Assembly: GCF_033958435.1 (NCBI RefSeq)
Contig: NC_134144.1
Coordinates: 12,890,010 to 12,954,009, forward strand
DNA: 64,000 nt
From: Carettochelys insculpta
Taxonomy: Eukaryota; Chordata; Testudines; Carettochelyidae
Direction of reading: 5' to 3'
Notes under the pieces: model-generated
What the model saw: only the letters and a program-made list of their open reading frames with translations
What the model was told of the DNA's origin: nothing
Databases searched by the model: none
In this document: one piece after another, positions 38,101 to 43,830 of the stretch
How the letters are laid out: each line of letters begins with the position of its first letter
Position numbering within the stretch: the stretch's first letter is position 1
Translations under genes and position numbers: made by a program

Positions 38101-39909
38101 GCACTTCAGGAACAATGGGCGGGACACTACGGACATCTGTGTTCTCAAAGTCCGCTAAATTGGGGCAGGTAAACTCAACAGTTTACTGTATGTTAGTATC
38201 ATCGCTGTTACATTTGCCTCACAAGAATTTTAGGAGTGCTATTACAAACGCTAGAAGTCCCAGAAAAAAAGCTGCAACAAGAGCCTATTTGGAAGGAAAT
38301 AATTGAGGACTAGTTAGCAGTAAACAACACAGTTTCCTGCTAACTGCTGTCACAGCATCTGTGAACATTTTTGTTTGGTTTTAAACCTGCTGGTTAAAAG
38401 TAAAAACTACAAGACCAACTTGCTCTCCATGTGAACAGGAAGTATGTTGTCTATACCTCCAGAGGTAACAATGAAATACTATCACTGCAGACACTGACCA
38501 AATTACATTTGGTCACTGACATTCACAGTTACATTTTATAACACAGAATGCACTCATGCACGATATGAGCACAACTGGCTCCCAACTTTTTGCTTATAGG
38601 CAGAAACTCATAAGAGGGACACTAAATTCCTATTAAATTACATGTACAAGTCTCTGATTAGTTCCCAGAGCTCCTAACTCAGAGGAGGAATAGCAGCAGG
38701 TGGCTCTGCTTTTGAAAGGTGAGTGAACCTTGGATTGGGGAGGGTTAAAGGCTGGCGGGTAGTTTGAGACTGTGAGCGGGAGAGAGGGTTAATATCTGGT
38801 GGCGAGTTAGCGGTGGGGGGGGTTCAGGCTGCCACGGTTTGGGGCTGGCTGGGGGTGGGGGAAATCAGGTGGGTCCGGCTGCAACAGTTTGGGGCCGCGG
38901 GGCCAGCAGGGGTCAGGCCGCAAGAGTTACAGGTCAGTGACAGGGGGCGTGGGGGGGAAAGGAGGCAGTGATGTCTGGGCTCAGGGCTGCAAGGGTTACA
39001 GGCGGCAGCAGGGTCTAGCCATGGGGCCCACATGAGGGCTCAGGGAGCGGGGGGTTCAGGCTGGGCTGGTAAGAGGGTCTGGCTACCTCAGTTTAGGGCT
39101 GTTAGCGGAGGTTAGTGGGGGGGTCTGACTGCGGGGCCGACAGGGGCATCAGGCTGCTGCGTGCAGTTGGGGGCCGTGGGGGCATGGTCAGGCTGCAGGG
39201 CCAACAGGGGGTCTGGCTGCAGCCAGTTGGGGCTGTGGGGCTGGCAGGGGCAGGATGTCAGACTAGGGGGTTGTAGCCGCGGGGGGGTGGGAGGGGAGTT
39301 CACTCATAGAGTGAGCTAAGATAGGCAAATGTATCACTCGTTTAAGCAAGTACTCGTAAATAAAGTACTCGTTTAACGAGGAACGAGTGTACACCAAACC
39401 TCAGACCACGAGAAAGACACTGACCTCTGCAGGGTTAACAGAAAAAAATTTACCTGCACTGCACTACACGGTTGCCTACGTCCATCTTTCATTTTCTACC
39501 CTGCCAAAAGCATCCAACGTCCATCGGCGAGCGGGTCTGACCTTGTGTGATCAGATACAGCAAACCCCACCCTCCAAGAAGCCACACGAGGGAGACGAGC
39601 AGATTCCGCAGGGCAGGGACCGTGGTAAAGCCGCCCTTGTCTGTGCAAACTGGCCCCACAGCGTGAACGCGCCCGGGGAGACCCCCCCCCCCCCGCAGTC
39701 AGGTCTCAACTCCTTGCCCAGGCCTCGCTCCACGGCTCGGTATCGGCGCTCGGCTCGTGGCCCGGGGCCCGGCCGCGGGAGGGAGACTGACACAGACGGG
39801 GCTCCCGCCTCGTCCCCACACGCGAGCCCGGGAGGCAGCGGCCCACCGCCCTACCACGCCTCACCTTGAAGACGGCGTAGCCCGCCGCCGTCTCGAACAG
39901 CACCAGCAT
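5049..39909 (-). CDS. NOP58: NOP58, box C/D snoRNP core protein (complete, 15 coding exons)
   Basis: The coding sequence is the join, in minus-strand order, of 39865-39909, 36759-36835, 33963-34015, 31031-31155, 29938-30074, 28520-28584, 26035-26169, 23526-23671, 22334-22460, 20999-21162, 20148-20282, 19070-19131, 13372-13505, 6641-6762 and 5049-5102. All introns are GT-AG and all phases agree, giving 1581 nt and 526 residues; human NOP58 has 529 residues and also 15 exons. NOP58 pairs with NOP56, fibrillarin and SNU13 to form the box C/D snoRNP that 2'-O-methylates rRNA in the nucleolus. The start MLVLFET opens the NOP5 N-terminal domain (residues about 1-70). The NOSIC/coiled-coil part (about 160-260) and the Nop RNA-binding part (about 260-403, with [13 protein letters not shown] and [12 protein letters not shown]) follow. 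The tail from about 440 is lysine/glutamate rich (KKE/D type) and holds nuclear localisation signals. Introns host C/D snoRNAs. Identity is certain; only UTR ends are inferred. Confidence 0.98.
5289..5510 (+). mobile_element. MITE fragment with ggctatgnctacact end (NOP58 3' flank boundary side)
   Basis: It starts taggctatggctacactgc, a motif shared with the TIR of the element at 62802-63712, and contains tttcgaaata motifs. The right end is not matched, so it is a fragment. It lies in intron 14 of NOP58. Confidence 0.5.
5690..5965 (+). mobile_element. hAT-like fragment in NOP58 intron 14
   Basis: The opening caggagtgggaacctgtttt and the nearby ggggccat are typical of hAT/Charlie-type non-autonomous element ends. 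A related opening occurs at 43052. The right terminus is unclear, and open frames inside are not coding. Confidence 0.45.
6641..6762 (-). CDS. NOP58: NOP58 coding exon 14
   Basis: This exon covers residues 469-509: acidic [10 protein letters not shown], then a run of lysines ([11 protein letters not shown]), then [10 protein letters not shown]. It is the repetitive charged tail. Acceptor gaacag|aa, donor gag|gtgaga. Intron 13 before it spans 6.6 kb and is mostly repeats. Confidence 0.94.
6850..7046 (-). mobile_element. tRNA-derived SINE (Cry I type), minus strand
   Basis: The minus strand has a tRNA-like head with A box tagctcagtagtt and B box gattgtgagttcagttc (7045 to about 6980). It is followed by a body ending in a tail equivalent to ggtcccttctagttctgat. 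The same tail ends the CR1 copies here. It lies in NOP58 intron 13, before exon 14 on the genomic plus strand. Confidence 0.8.
7047..8228. other. NOP58 intron 13 DNA, nothing recognised
   Basis: No domain-bearing frame, RNA gene or known repeat is seen. Short frames on both strands lack any recognisable motif. Confidence 0.5.
8229..8274 (+). repeat. Short direct repeat, copy A
   Basis: About 46 bp (starting agcacctcagccacgagtgg, ending aaacacagta) recur at 9281-9327 with one substitution and one inserted base. No element family is recognised. Confidence 0.7.
8585..8790 (+). repeat. C-rich low-complexity repeat
   Basis: Imperfect units around ccccaggtcacaacccaaac occur here. Similar C-rich blocks occur at 29330-29540, 55660-56045 and, inverted, 58430-58700. 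At 8765 and 56010 the blocks run into a shared ccttgatcactttcc / cctttgaccactttcc motif, so they are probably internal parts of one hAT-like family. Open frames here are low-complexity artefacts. Confidence 0.5.
8880..9232. mobile_element. TA-flanked MITE (CAGTAAACCC family) in NOP58 intron 13
   Basis: The left end TA|CAGTAAACCCTTGACTTAC and right end GGGGTTTTACTG|TA form inverted ends with a TA target duplication, as in pogo/Tc1-mariner elements. The GC-rich centre is itself nearly palindromic and creates frames on both strands. Confidence 0.75.
9281..9327 (+). repeat. Short direct repeat, copy B
   Basis: This is the partner of 8229-8274, 1.05 kb away in the same orientation. The MITE at 8880-9232 and the C-rich block lie between the two copies. 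Confidence 0.7.
10230..10305 (-). pseudogene. Degenerate SNORD11-like C/D snoRNA copy in NOP58 intron 13
   Basis: This stretch aligns over about 60 nt with the SNORD11-like RNA at 22.1 kb. The guide (GTCACTACCTC, complement at 10238-10248) and box D CTGA (10232-10235) are intact. The box C position reads GTGATCT (10294-10300, two changes) and D' reads CTAA. No good terminal stem is seen. It may be a decayed paralogue, or a weakly processed RNA that keeps its guide. I see no poly(A) tail or clear target-site duplication to suggest retroposition. Confidence 0.6.
10641..10988. mobile_element. hAT non-autonomous element nested in CR1
   Basis: The ends CAGGGGTGAACAAACT and AGTTTGCTCACCCTG are inverted repeats. 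The flanks share ATCTAGA (10634-10640 and 10989-10995), a target duplication. The flanking CR1 consensus contains this ATCTAGATC once, which confirms the insertion. Confidence 0.85.
11896..12167. mobile_element. Palindromic MITE nested in CR1
   Basis: The ends GGCTGTGGCCACACTTGGCC and GGCCAAGTGTGGCCACAGCC are perfect inverted copies. Inner blocks (tgaaagggccat with atggccctttcg) mirror each other further. It resembles the palindromic elements at 48885 and 49992 but has a different TIR sequence. Confidence 0.8.
12806..12935 (+). mobile_element. Penelope-like 3' tail, second subfamily
   Basis: The pattern gaaatgggcttcagcccaca, then aaagcttatgcctaattg, then gttagtctttaaggtgcca matches the general tail plan of the copies at 3437, 26741 and 53226. 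The sequence has diverged from theirs. Confidence 0.65.
13372..13505 (-). CDS. NOP58: NOP58 coding exon 13 (weak 5' splice site)
   Basis: This exon covers residues 424-468 ([19 protein letters not shown] nuclear localisation motif, then acidic and lysine-rich stretches). The only donor that keeps phase with exon 14 is atag|gttggt, which lacks the usual A/G at +3 and A at +4. IKTE at residues 463-466 fits the SUMO consensus (hydrophobic-K-x-E). Confidence 0.92.
13768..14174. mobile_element. MITE-like element with GC-rich palindromic core
   Basis: The left end (ataggctcccgagttacgca) and right end (gcgggggtgtattgta) resemble those at 8880-9232 and 40358-40629. The interior repeats ctggttcccagctcc-type blocks. 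Overlapping frames on both strands (13707-14280) are by-products. It lies in intron 12, just upstream of exon 13. Confidence 0.55.
14458..15755 (-). mobile_element. CR1/L3-type LINE remnant, minus strand, split by a Penelope element
   Basis: 14458-14750 matches the CR1 3' portion, in minus reading (catattgggtcagaccaac inverted; dispersed in turtles). 15446-15755 continues the same element (gagttccacaagctgactg block). The gap is exactly the Penelope insertion at 14762-15434. No intact frame remains. Confidence 0.75.
14762..15434 (-). mobile_element. Penelope-like element fragment with GIY-YIG remnant, nested in CR1
   Basis: The tail motif gcagtcaagtagcactttaa lies at the left end. The minus strand frame at 15039-15305 contains [13 protein letters not shown] and [10 protein letters not shown], the end of the Penelope endonuclease domain; upstream parts are frameshifted. 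The target duplication TCTGAGAATGA (14751-14761) and TCTGAGAACGA (15435-15445) flanks it, 10 of 11 identical. It is 5'-truncated and inactive. Confidence 0.85.
16245..16568. mobile_element. MITE, CAGGTTGAACCTC family (copy 2)
   Basis: The left end gaggttgaacatctagttta and right end atgttcaacctg|TA match the copies at 2124 and 59232. It shares the internal ccagaccatggatgttgcc block. It lies in NOP58 intron 12. Confidence 0.75.
17723..18772 (-). mobile_element. hAT-like element in NOP58 intron 12
   Basis: The right terminus reads ggttgggaaccgctg, the mirror of a cagcggttcccaacc-type hAT end. The left part has the related gggtcataacccaaacatg block. The centre is G-rich with imperfect gtttggggctg units. 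The left TIR itself is missing or decayed. Confidence 0.5.
19070..19131 (-). CDS. NOP58: NOP58 coding exon 12
   Basis: This 62-nt exon encodes [20 protein letters not shown] plus two bases of a serine codon. It matches the short linker exon between the Nop domain and the charged tail. Acceptor cctag|ata, donor ag|gtgggt. Confidence 0.95.
19132..20147. other. NOP58: NOP58 intron 11
   Basis: It runs from the donor after 20148 to the acceptor before 19131. I see no RNA gene or named repeat. Introns 9 (21163-22333, outside its snoRNA) and 10 (20283-20998) are likewise plain, AT-rich and free of repeats I know. Confidence 0.6.
20148..20282 (-). CDS. NOP58: NOP58 coding exon 11
   Basis: This phase 0 exon covers residues 359-403 ([20 protein letters not shown] to RLRHLEEKG) and closes the Nop domain. 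Acceptor ccccag|atc, donor ggg|gtgagt. Confidence 0.98.
20999..21162 (-). CDS. NOP58: NOP58 coding exon 10
   Basis: This exon covers residues 304-358 ([20 protein letters not shown] to [11 protein letters not shown]). It is the Nop domain core, with the conserved [12 protein letters not shown] and PKFGLIYHA segments. Acceptor tttag|gt, donor aag|gtaagt. Confidence 0.98.
22082..22165 (-). ncRNA. SNORD11B: SNORD11-like (SNORD11B) box C/D snoRNA in NOP58 intron 9
   Basis: This is a second copy of the SNORD11 type. Box C ATGATGA is at 22154-22160, D' CTGA at 22133-22136 and box D CTGA at 22087-22090. It has the same 11-nt guide at the same distance from box D, so it also predicts G509 of 18S rRNA. 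The terminal stem is short (3 bp next to the boxes, then an interrupted outer helix). The symbol rests on its position in NOP58 and its guide, as in human SNORD11B. Confidence 0.87.
22334..22460 (-). CDS. NOP58: NOP58 coding exon 9
   Basis: This exon covers residues 262-303 ([20 protein letters not shown] to [13 protein letters not shown]), the start of the Nop RNA-binding domain. The GAxLIAHAG signature is intact. Acceptor ccag|gtg, donor g|gtaggt. Intron 9 holds a SNORD11-like RNA. Confidence 0.98.
23328..23408 (-). ncRNA. SNORD11: SNORD11, box C/D snoRNA in NOP58 intron 8
   Basis: On the minus strand a 6-bp stem (atggca with tgccat) encloses a perfect box C GTGATGA (23396-23402) and box D CTGA (23334-23337). 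D' CTGA is at 23373-23376. The guide GTCACTACCTC is complementary to 11 nt of 18S rRNA (GAGGTAGTGAC). The D+5 rule points to the first G of GGTA, G509 in human, the known SNORD11 (HBII-95) site. All key boxes are intact, so it is very likely functional. Confidence 0.93.
23526..23671 (-). CDS. NOP58: NOP58 coding exon 8
   Basis: This exon covers residues 213-261, including [19 protein letters not shown]. This part forms the coiled coil used for pairing with NOP56. Acceptor ctgcag|ga, donor caa|gtatgt. The following intron 8 contains SNORD11. Confidence 0.98.
23690..24395 (+). mobile_element. CR1 LINE 3' end, plus strand, in NOP58 intron 7
   Basis: The frame near 23651-23863 ends LERSTAEKD, the decayed CR1 AEKDLG motif. 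It is followed by the typical 3' UTR course (tccagttctgggcacagcaa, ttgtttagtctgctgcagag, caaattgcttaggaaggttg). It breaks off at gatgctctagat, where a hAT-like end caggggttctcaaaa follows. Confidence 0.8.
24396..25429. other. NOP58: NOP58 intron 7 remainder
   Basis: A hAT-like left end (caggggttctcaaaa) stands at its start without a matched right end. Otherwise it is AT-rich DNA with no recognised feature. Frames on both strands at 24557-24811 are unsupported. Confidence 0.45.
25430..25732 (-). mobile_element. Inverted-end element (gaccaaccgtcctctatt family)
   Basis: Minus strand reading begins agggtgaccaaccgtcctct and ends in gggagatatggtcc, with GC-rich DNA between. A plus-strand fragment of the same family is at 47270-47385 (ttgaccatctgtcccgtatt). 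The frames of 188 and 161 codons on opposite strands here are artefacts of the element. Confidence 0.6.
26035..26169 (-). CDS. NOP58: NOP58 coding exon 7
   Basis: This exon covers residues 168-212 ([20 protein letters not shown] to TYCKCVRKV), the NOSIC domain heart with the highly conserved [11 protein letters not shown] segment. Acceptor ttgcag|cc, donor g|gtgagt. Confidence 0.98.
26741..28400 (-). mobile_element. Penelope-like retroelement with RT and GIY-YIG remnants, in NOP58 intron 6
   Basis: The minus strand frame at 27941-28378 carries reverse transcriptase motifs: [29 protein letters not shown] and the catalytic [11 protein letters not shown]. This is the Penelope-like pattern. A second frame at 27107-27637 holds [12 protein letters not shown] (linker cysteines) and the GIY-YIG endonuclease segment [10 protein letters not shown] with [19 protein letters not shown], where the usual YIG glycine is changed. 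Between them the frame is broken and holds a long A tract (27719-27735). The 3' tail occupies 26741-27000. The 5' part of the RT is missing, so it is a dead, 5'-truncated copy. Confidence 0.88.
28520..28584 (-). CDS. NOP58: NOP58 coding exon 6
   Basis: This 65-nt exon encodes [19 protein letters not shown] and AI with a split serine at each end, and starts the NOSIC region. Acceptor ttttag|c, donor t|gtgagt. A Penelope-like element begins about 120 bp beyond its donor. Confidence 0.97.
29121..29765. mobile_element. hAT-like element in NOP58 intron 5
   Basis: The left end CAGGGATTCCCAACCTATGG and the right end ccaaaaaaaggttccctccctg are imperfect inverted copies. The centre is C-rich (29330-29540) and gives low-complexity frames. 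An 8-bp target duplication is not evident. Confidence 0.6.
29938..30074 (-). CDS. NOP58: NOP58 coding exon 5
   Basis: This exon covers residues 101-145 and two bases of codon 146 ([19 protein letters not shown] to AAMCLGLAH). Acceptor tttatag|gac, donor ag|gtgagt. Confidence 0.97.
30625..30690 (+). repeat. Dispersed repeat of unknown type, copy A
   Basis: tatgaactcatagtgaccct and cagctgcctcacttgcaaag recur at 31611-31674 on the other side of exon 4. No family is recognised. Confidence 0.5.
31031..31155 (-). CDS. NOP58: NOP58 coding exon 4
   Basis: This exon covers residues 59-100, including [19 protein letters not shown] and ending [11 protein letters not shown]. The acceptor is tacag|cat. 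The donor aag|gtgaaa departs from the consensus at +5 and +6. It is a conserved part of the N-terminal half of the protein. Confidence 0.97.
31611..31674 (+). repeat. Dispersed repeat of unknown type, copy B
   Basis: This copy is about 80 percent identical by eye to 30625-30690, with small indels. The open frames nearby on both strands are not recognised. Confidence 0.5.
32784..32867 (-). ncRNA. SNORD70: SNORD70, box C/D snoRNA in NOP58 intron 3
   Basis: Read on the minus strand, a perfect 9-bp terminal stem (tctgttgtc with gacaacaga) encloses box C ATGATGC (32851-32857, last base off consensus) and box D CTGA (32793-32796). Internal box D' CTGA is at 32834-32837 and a C'-like ATGAT lies near 32823-32828. 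The 13 nt before box D are complementary to 18S rRNA GGTAGTGACGAAA. The fifth base from box D pairs with the A of GGTA, which is A512 in human 18S, the known SNORD70 target. Human SNORD70 also lies in NOP58. Confidence 0.93.
32940..33765. mobile_element. TA-type element with GC-rich minisatellite core in NOP58 intron 3
   Basis: The left end (aaggtcccagagcacgcgag) and right end (gctctctgagaacttactgta) are imperfect inverted copies. The core at about 33220-33690 is a degenerate minisatellite with units of roughly 50-60 bp around gtgagctggcatgggg and gggcagcttgtgag. It explains several overlapping open frames that are not genes. Confidence 0.6.
33963..34015 (-). CDS. NOP58: NOP58 coding exon 3
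   Basis: This 53-nt exon reads [18 protein letters not shown]. Its first base completes an isoleucine codon. The acceptor is cctctag|a and the donor is g|gtaagt. It is too short to stand out as an open frame on its own and was recognised by homology and phase. Confidence 0.96.
34016..35475. other. NOP58: NOP58 intron 2, proximal part
   Basis: No gene, RNA or known repeat is seen. It is AT-rich with short unsupported frames. Confidence 0.5.
35480..35990. mobile_element. Composite of palindromic-MITE fragments
   Basis: Two partial copies of the 48885/49992 family are joined. Each ends in (t)ttcgaagttttgggctagtg with gtagacacagcc. Next to them are tctgtcaacagacagggctt blocks of another inverted family. 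The left arm of the first copy is missing. Confidence 0.65.
36057..36180 (-). mobile_element. CR1 3' end fragment, minus strand
   Basis: acagaatcatagaatgctag and ggactggaagggaccttgag, then ccagtcccaccctcagggca, are the inverted CR1 3' terminus. It abuts older CR1-like DNA on the left (gttgcccattctcagcttct). Confidence 0.7.
36759..36835 (-). CDS. NOP58: NOP58 coding exon 2
   Basis: This exon encodes residues 16-40 plus two bases of codon 41 ([17 protein letters not shown] and on), part of the NOP5 N-terminal domain. The acceptor is ccacag|gtcctg and the donor is at|gtaagc. Confidence 0.97.
37706..38188. mobile_element. pogo/Tigger-like MITE in NOP58 intron 1
   Basis: TA|CAGTAAATCCTCGATTTAAC and the mirror end agtccgctaaattgggg... 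gtttactg|TA mark inverted ends with a TA duplication (37704-37705, 38189-38190). The opening matches Tigger-type termini. No transposase remains. Confidence 0.75.
38551..39389. mobile_element. TA-flanked element, CACTCATCCCTC family (copy 1)
   Basis: The left end cactcatgcacgatatgagc and right end ctcgtttaacgaggaacgag|tg form loose inverted ends. Left internal sequence (ctcccaactttttgcttata) matches, inverted, the copy at 48093-48721. The core 38740-39290 is a G-rich minisatellite with units like gtctggctgcagccagttgg. It ends about 480 bp before the NOP58 start codon. Confidence 0.65.
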
Positions 39910-40260
39910 GGCGGGGAGAGGGGCTTGGCCTGGCCAGGAGCGGTGGGTTACAGCCGGGCCCGCGGCACTGCCGGCCGAAGGGCGCCAGCACCCGGCCACG
40001 TGCGGGAAACAGGCCCGAGAAACTCCCGGGCGCCACAGCGCCCACCAGGGAGAACCGGAAGTGAGGAAACCGGAAACTCCCGGCTAGCCCCGAGGATGCG
40101 CACAATGACAGCGGCCAGGCTGTGGGGAAGGGGGCGGGGCGAGTCTCCGCGGCAACGGGTAGGTCTGAGGTAACGTCGCCATGTTACTGCCCGCCAGTTG
40201 GGCCTCTTACGGGTGCTGGGCGTCGGCGGAGCCAGTCCAACGGAGAGACCCCGGTGTGAA
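39540..40260 (-). promoter_or_regulatory. NOP58: CpG-island promoter of NOP58
   Basis: GC- and CpG-rich DNA surrounds the start codon at 39909, in sharp contrast to the AT-rich flanks. No TATA box is visible. A canonical E-box CACGTG lies at 39997-40002, and two ETS-like cores lie at 40055-40062 (CCGGAAGT) and 40070-40077 (ccggaaac). This is a typical TATA-less housekeeping promoter. The transcription start is probably within about 200 bp upstream of the ATG. Confidence 0.8.
39865..39909 (-). CDS. NOP58: NOP58 coding exon 1
   Basis: This exon encodes residues 1-15, [15 protein letters not shown]. The start ATG is in a good context (gccATG, with G at -3). The exon ends in phase 0 at a strong donor, aag|gtgagg. 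It lies inside a CpG island. Confidence 0.97.
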
Positions 40261-40357
40261 ACTCCAGGCAGAGGTGGGAAAAGTACAGCCGCTTTGGGCC
40301 AATGTACTGAAGTACAAGTCACCAGGGTCTCTCTGGAAACCTACTTGAGTAAAAGTT

Positions 40358-40629
40358 CCGTAGATTCCCCGACTTCCATAGGGGCTGGTTCTTGTGCAAC
40401 CCTGGGGGAGCCAGAAGACTGATCAGCGCAGCAGCACTGGTCAGTTTCCTGTCTCCGGAGCGGGGGGCGGGGGGCGGGCAGCGAGAGCCTGGGCAGTTCC
40501 CTGGCTCCAGTCAGGGTCCCCAGCCCTGCTCCTCTGACTGACAGGGAGCTGCACCAGCTCCCCTCCACTCAGAGTCGCATTAACCCAAGATACGGGCAAT
40601 CTGAGTGTGCGTGTCTCAGGGGTCTACTG
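40358..40629. mobile_element. MITE-like element upstream of NOP58
   Basis: The ends gtagattccccgactt and ctcaggggtctactg|ta are inverted copies. The centre (cactggtcagtttcctgtct) is shared with 8880-9232. It sits just outside the NOP58 CpG island. Confidence 0.55.
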
Positions 40630-40669
40630 TACACACACGTGTCACATCTTGCTTGTGCTCACGTATTCA

Positions 40670-40884
40670 GACAAAACAAAACAGGAGTCATGTAGCGGTT
40701 TAAAGGCTTGCAAAATAATTTATTAGATGCTGAGACCCACTTCAGATAGCTCCAGATCTGAAGAAGTGGGTCTGCCCCAGGAAGGCTCATCACCTAATAA
40801 ATTCTTTTGTTAGTCTTTAAACTGCTACATGACTCCTGTTTTGTTTTGTGAGGATGCAGACTAACATGGCTACTTCTCTGTTAC
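40670..40884. mobile_element. Inverted pair of Penelope-like terminal repeats
   Basis: The left arm acaggagtcatgtagcggtt mirrors the right arm aactgctacatgactcctgt. Both arms contain the gtgggtctg block, and the family tail agactaacatggctacttct follows on the right. Confidence 0.75.
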
Positions 40885-40964
40885 TATTCAAGTATTAAGA
40901 AGTGAAAGCAGTTGCATTTTTACCCAAATAACTTTTGGGTATTTTTCTACCTCTGCACAGCCTC

Positions 40965-42350
40965 AGTGGTGCAGGAAGAGTCAAAATGGGGAGTTTGTTT
41001 AGCCTGGAGGAGAGAAGGCTCAGGGGGGAGGATGGGAGCAATTTTCCGTCACGTAACAGACTGCTGCAAGGAGAAGGGTGAAAATGTTTTCTCTTTAACC
41101 TCTGAAGCTAGGACAGGGAGCATTGGGAGCATTTAGTTCGGACCAGGGGGTGAAAGTAACTTCAGTTTCTTGCAAGTGCTGTTGTATTACAACCTCCTCT
41201 GGGGGTACCTATCAGGCCAGGAGATATATCGGTGAGGTTGCAATACAACGGTAGCTATAAGAAATGTAAGTGTGGGATGGATTGTGGTGGGGCTCAAGGC
41301 AAGGGACTGGGGAGTGTTGGGGTGTAGGGGGGCTCAGGGAAGGGGGAGAAGGCGTGGGGTGTATGAGTCAGGGCAAGGGCTGTCTGTGTGGTGGTGCAGG
41401 AATGGCGTTGGGGTGCATGAGTCAGGATTTGGGGGTGAGGAAGGGATCCACAGATGTTTGGAGTTGCGGGGGGTAGAGGTGCAGGAGTCAGGACTTTGCA
41501 GAGTTTTGGAGTTTGGGGTGCAAGAGTCAGGGTTTGGCAGAGATTTAGGGTTTGTGGGGGTGCAGGAGTCACAGTAGGGGGCTGGGGGGGGAGAGGGGTA
41601 AGGGGCAGCCAGGGACTGGATTACGCTGCCAAGATGGCAGACAGGACCCTGCCCCACTGCTCCTGTTTGCTGCAACGCCCCATGGGAGCTGTTGGCCAGC
41701 TGCACAGGGGCACTTCTGCAGGTAAACCGACAGCAGTGAGAGCGGGAGAGACCCCTTGGCCTGCCACTCCCTTCCCCTGGCTTCTTCCCAGGGAATGCTG
41801 GCAGTAGTGCACAGCATGGACTGTACGTGGGTTGCCCAGCACCCATCAGAAGGTACAGATTGACAGATGTGGACGCAACAATAAGGTGGCTGGGAGTGCA
41901 CACACCTCCCAAACAGCACGTTTCCAGCCAGTGATGCGCTCTCGTAGCCCAGATCCTGGGGCTCCTTCTGCAGTCTGGTGCTAGTGGCTCTGTACCCCCA
42001 GCCAGCCCATTTACCCACCTGCATCAGCTGGCAGTGCATGCAGGGCCACCAGCGCCAGCCTGCAGCAGGAAACCCAGGATCTTGGCTGGGAGAGCACATC
42101 AGTGGCCAGAGGCCTGCACCAGCCAGCTTAGAGTGAGCACCCCAAGTACTTCTTGCTGGCACAGTGCACTGATGTGGACTGCCTTACTGTTACCTCTGGT
42201 TGGGACAGTAAAAAAAACTTCCTGTTGCAGTAGTTAAGCACTGCACTGGAACAAATTAGTTAGGGTAGTTGTGGAATATCCATCATTGGACACTTAAGAA
42301 CAGGTTAGGCAACAAGCTATCAGGAATGCTTTTATGTTGTCCTGCCTTGC
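40965..42350 (+). mobile_element. CR1 LINE 3' end, plus strand, split by a hAT element
   Basis: 40965-41143 (gagtttgtttagcctggagg) and 42199-42350 (aaacttcctgttgcagtagt, ccatcattggacacttaaga) are consecutive parts of the CR1 3' UTR. They are separated by the hAT at 41144-42198. Confidence 0.75.
41144..42198. mobile_element. hAT non-autonomous element nested in CR1
   Basis: The left end CAGGGGGTGAAAGTAAC and right end CTTACTGTTACCTCTG are inverted. The flanks GTTCGGAC (41136-41143) and GTTGGGAC (42199-42206) form an 8-bp target duplication with one change. The interior at 41270-41580 is a degenerate minisatellite (gggtgcaggagtcagg units). The frames of 192 and 197 codons here are not genes. 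A second, partial copy in opposite orientation ends at 42606. Confidence 0.8.
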
Positions 42351-42606
42351 ACACAGGGCAAAGGTGAAAATAGGCCAGTAAGAGATTGACTGGCTCAGAG
42401 TGGGACTCTGGATGCTGCTGGCTCCCTAAATGGCACTGCTACAACTCTCCTGCCATAGCTGGGGATCTGGCAGCCAAGCAGTGCAGTGGCCAGACTGCCA
42501 TATCCAAGTTCCCCACACATACTACCAAATTTCTCACAGGTACTGTGCTATCACCAGCTCCCTGCCCTGACCTGCCCCCCTCAAATTTAAGTTACTTTCA
42601 CTCCTG

Positions 42607-43830
42607 GAGCCAGGGACTGGACTATTGGATGACTTCTCAAAGTCCCTGCTGGTCCTACACATCTGTGATTGTATAAGCCAGTGGAGCTATAGTCATTTCT
42701 GGAGACTACTGTAGTGTATTTTATCAAGGTTATTTGAACCCTCATACCTCCTTTCTGCCCACCAAATTGTCCTAGGGCTCAATAAGATGTGGGATGCACC
42801 TGCAGCTCAAATCCCAGTGTAGAATCTGAATTGTTTGGATTTTCAGTTGGTGAGACACTCCAACTTTATGTTTTCATCCACGCACATAGCCCTAGTTTGG
42901 GCTCTAGCCTTGTAAAGTTTGGAGAAAAGCTCCTCTGATGCCTTTGTTTTTAATTAAGATGGAGGAATGGAGCTGTTTTATACAAGCTGGTCATAAGTAG
43001 TCCCTCTGTTCTGACTGCTCGTATCAAACACTTAGACAGTGCTCTAAGGCAGGAGTGGGAAGCCCCCTTGGGTCAGGGGCCACTGATCAACAGAAAAATC
43101 TGCTGAGGGACACACAAAAGCAAAAAGCAAAAACTGCTCACTGCTGAGGCCCCAAACTGAGACACTTCTCGCTTTCATCACTCTCCAGCATAAGTGCTCG
43201 TAGGGCATACTGGTGATTTTGAATCAAGTTGAGCTCTACACTTAGGCCTAGTAGGATGGTTTTAAGATAAATGGGGTAGTTAAGATTGGCCAAGAAAACA
43301 TGGTCTTTGTAGCTTGTGCAGACTGTAGGCAGTTAAGCAAATGTGAAAAGGGTTTGAGAATAATAGGCTAAAAGCAGAGGTGTGATTTCAGATTTTGGTG
43401 GGAGGCAGAGTGAGGGCATGAATGGGGGCAAGGTGAGGACAGTGGCTTCAACAGTGTTACTTAGCATGCTTAGTACAACTTACTACTTAAACCCTTAAAC
43501 CAGAACGGAGCACAGGTCATCCACAAGTCTCCTCCACTCACTGTAAGTAATATATTATAAAGAGGCACTGCCCTGTCTCCAGTACCACATGGAGCAGCAG
43601 AGCAGTGGTGCTGCAGTGTTTCAAAGGGGCCTGGAGCTCTGTGGCTACTGCTGCCAAAGTAGTGGTGGCAGCTGGAGCTCTCGCCCTCTTTGAAACACCT
43701 GGCCCTTCTGCCCTGCCTGTGCACTGGTGAGCCTGAGCAGACCTCAAGTATGAAATTCAGAGGTTCAAATTAGGGGGTGGCGGGTGGGCTGCAGCACTCC
43801 CTATCTCCCCCTATACCTGTTACTGTGTGG
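42607..43830. other. Intergenic DNA, repeat fragments
   Basis: A hAT-like end (caggagtgggaagccccctt) is at 43052. No complete element and no gene is seen. Confidence 0.45.

Noticed and set aside
41334..42162. Frames of 192 and 197 codons on the minus strand
   Set aside because: They lie inside a hAT element with a tandem-repeat core. Composition is low complexity and no domain is visible.
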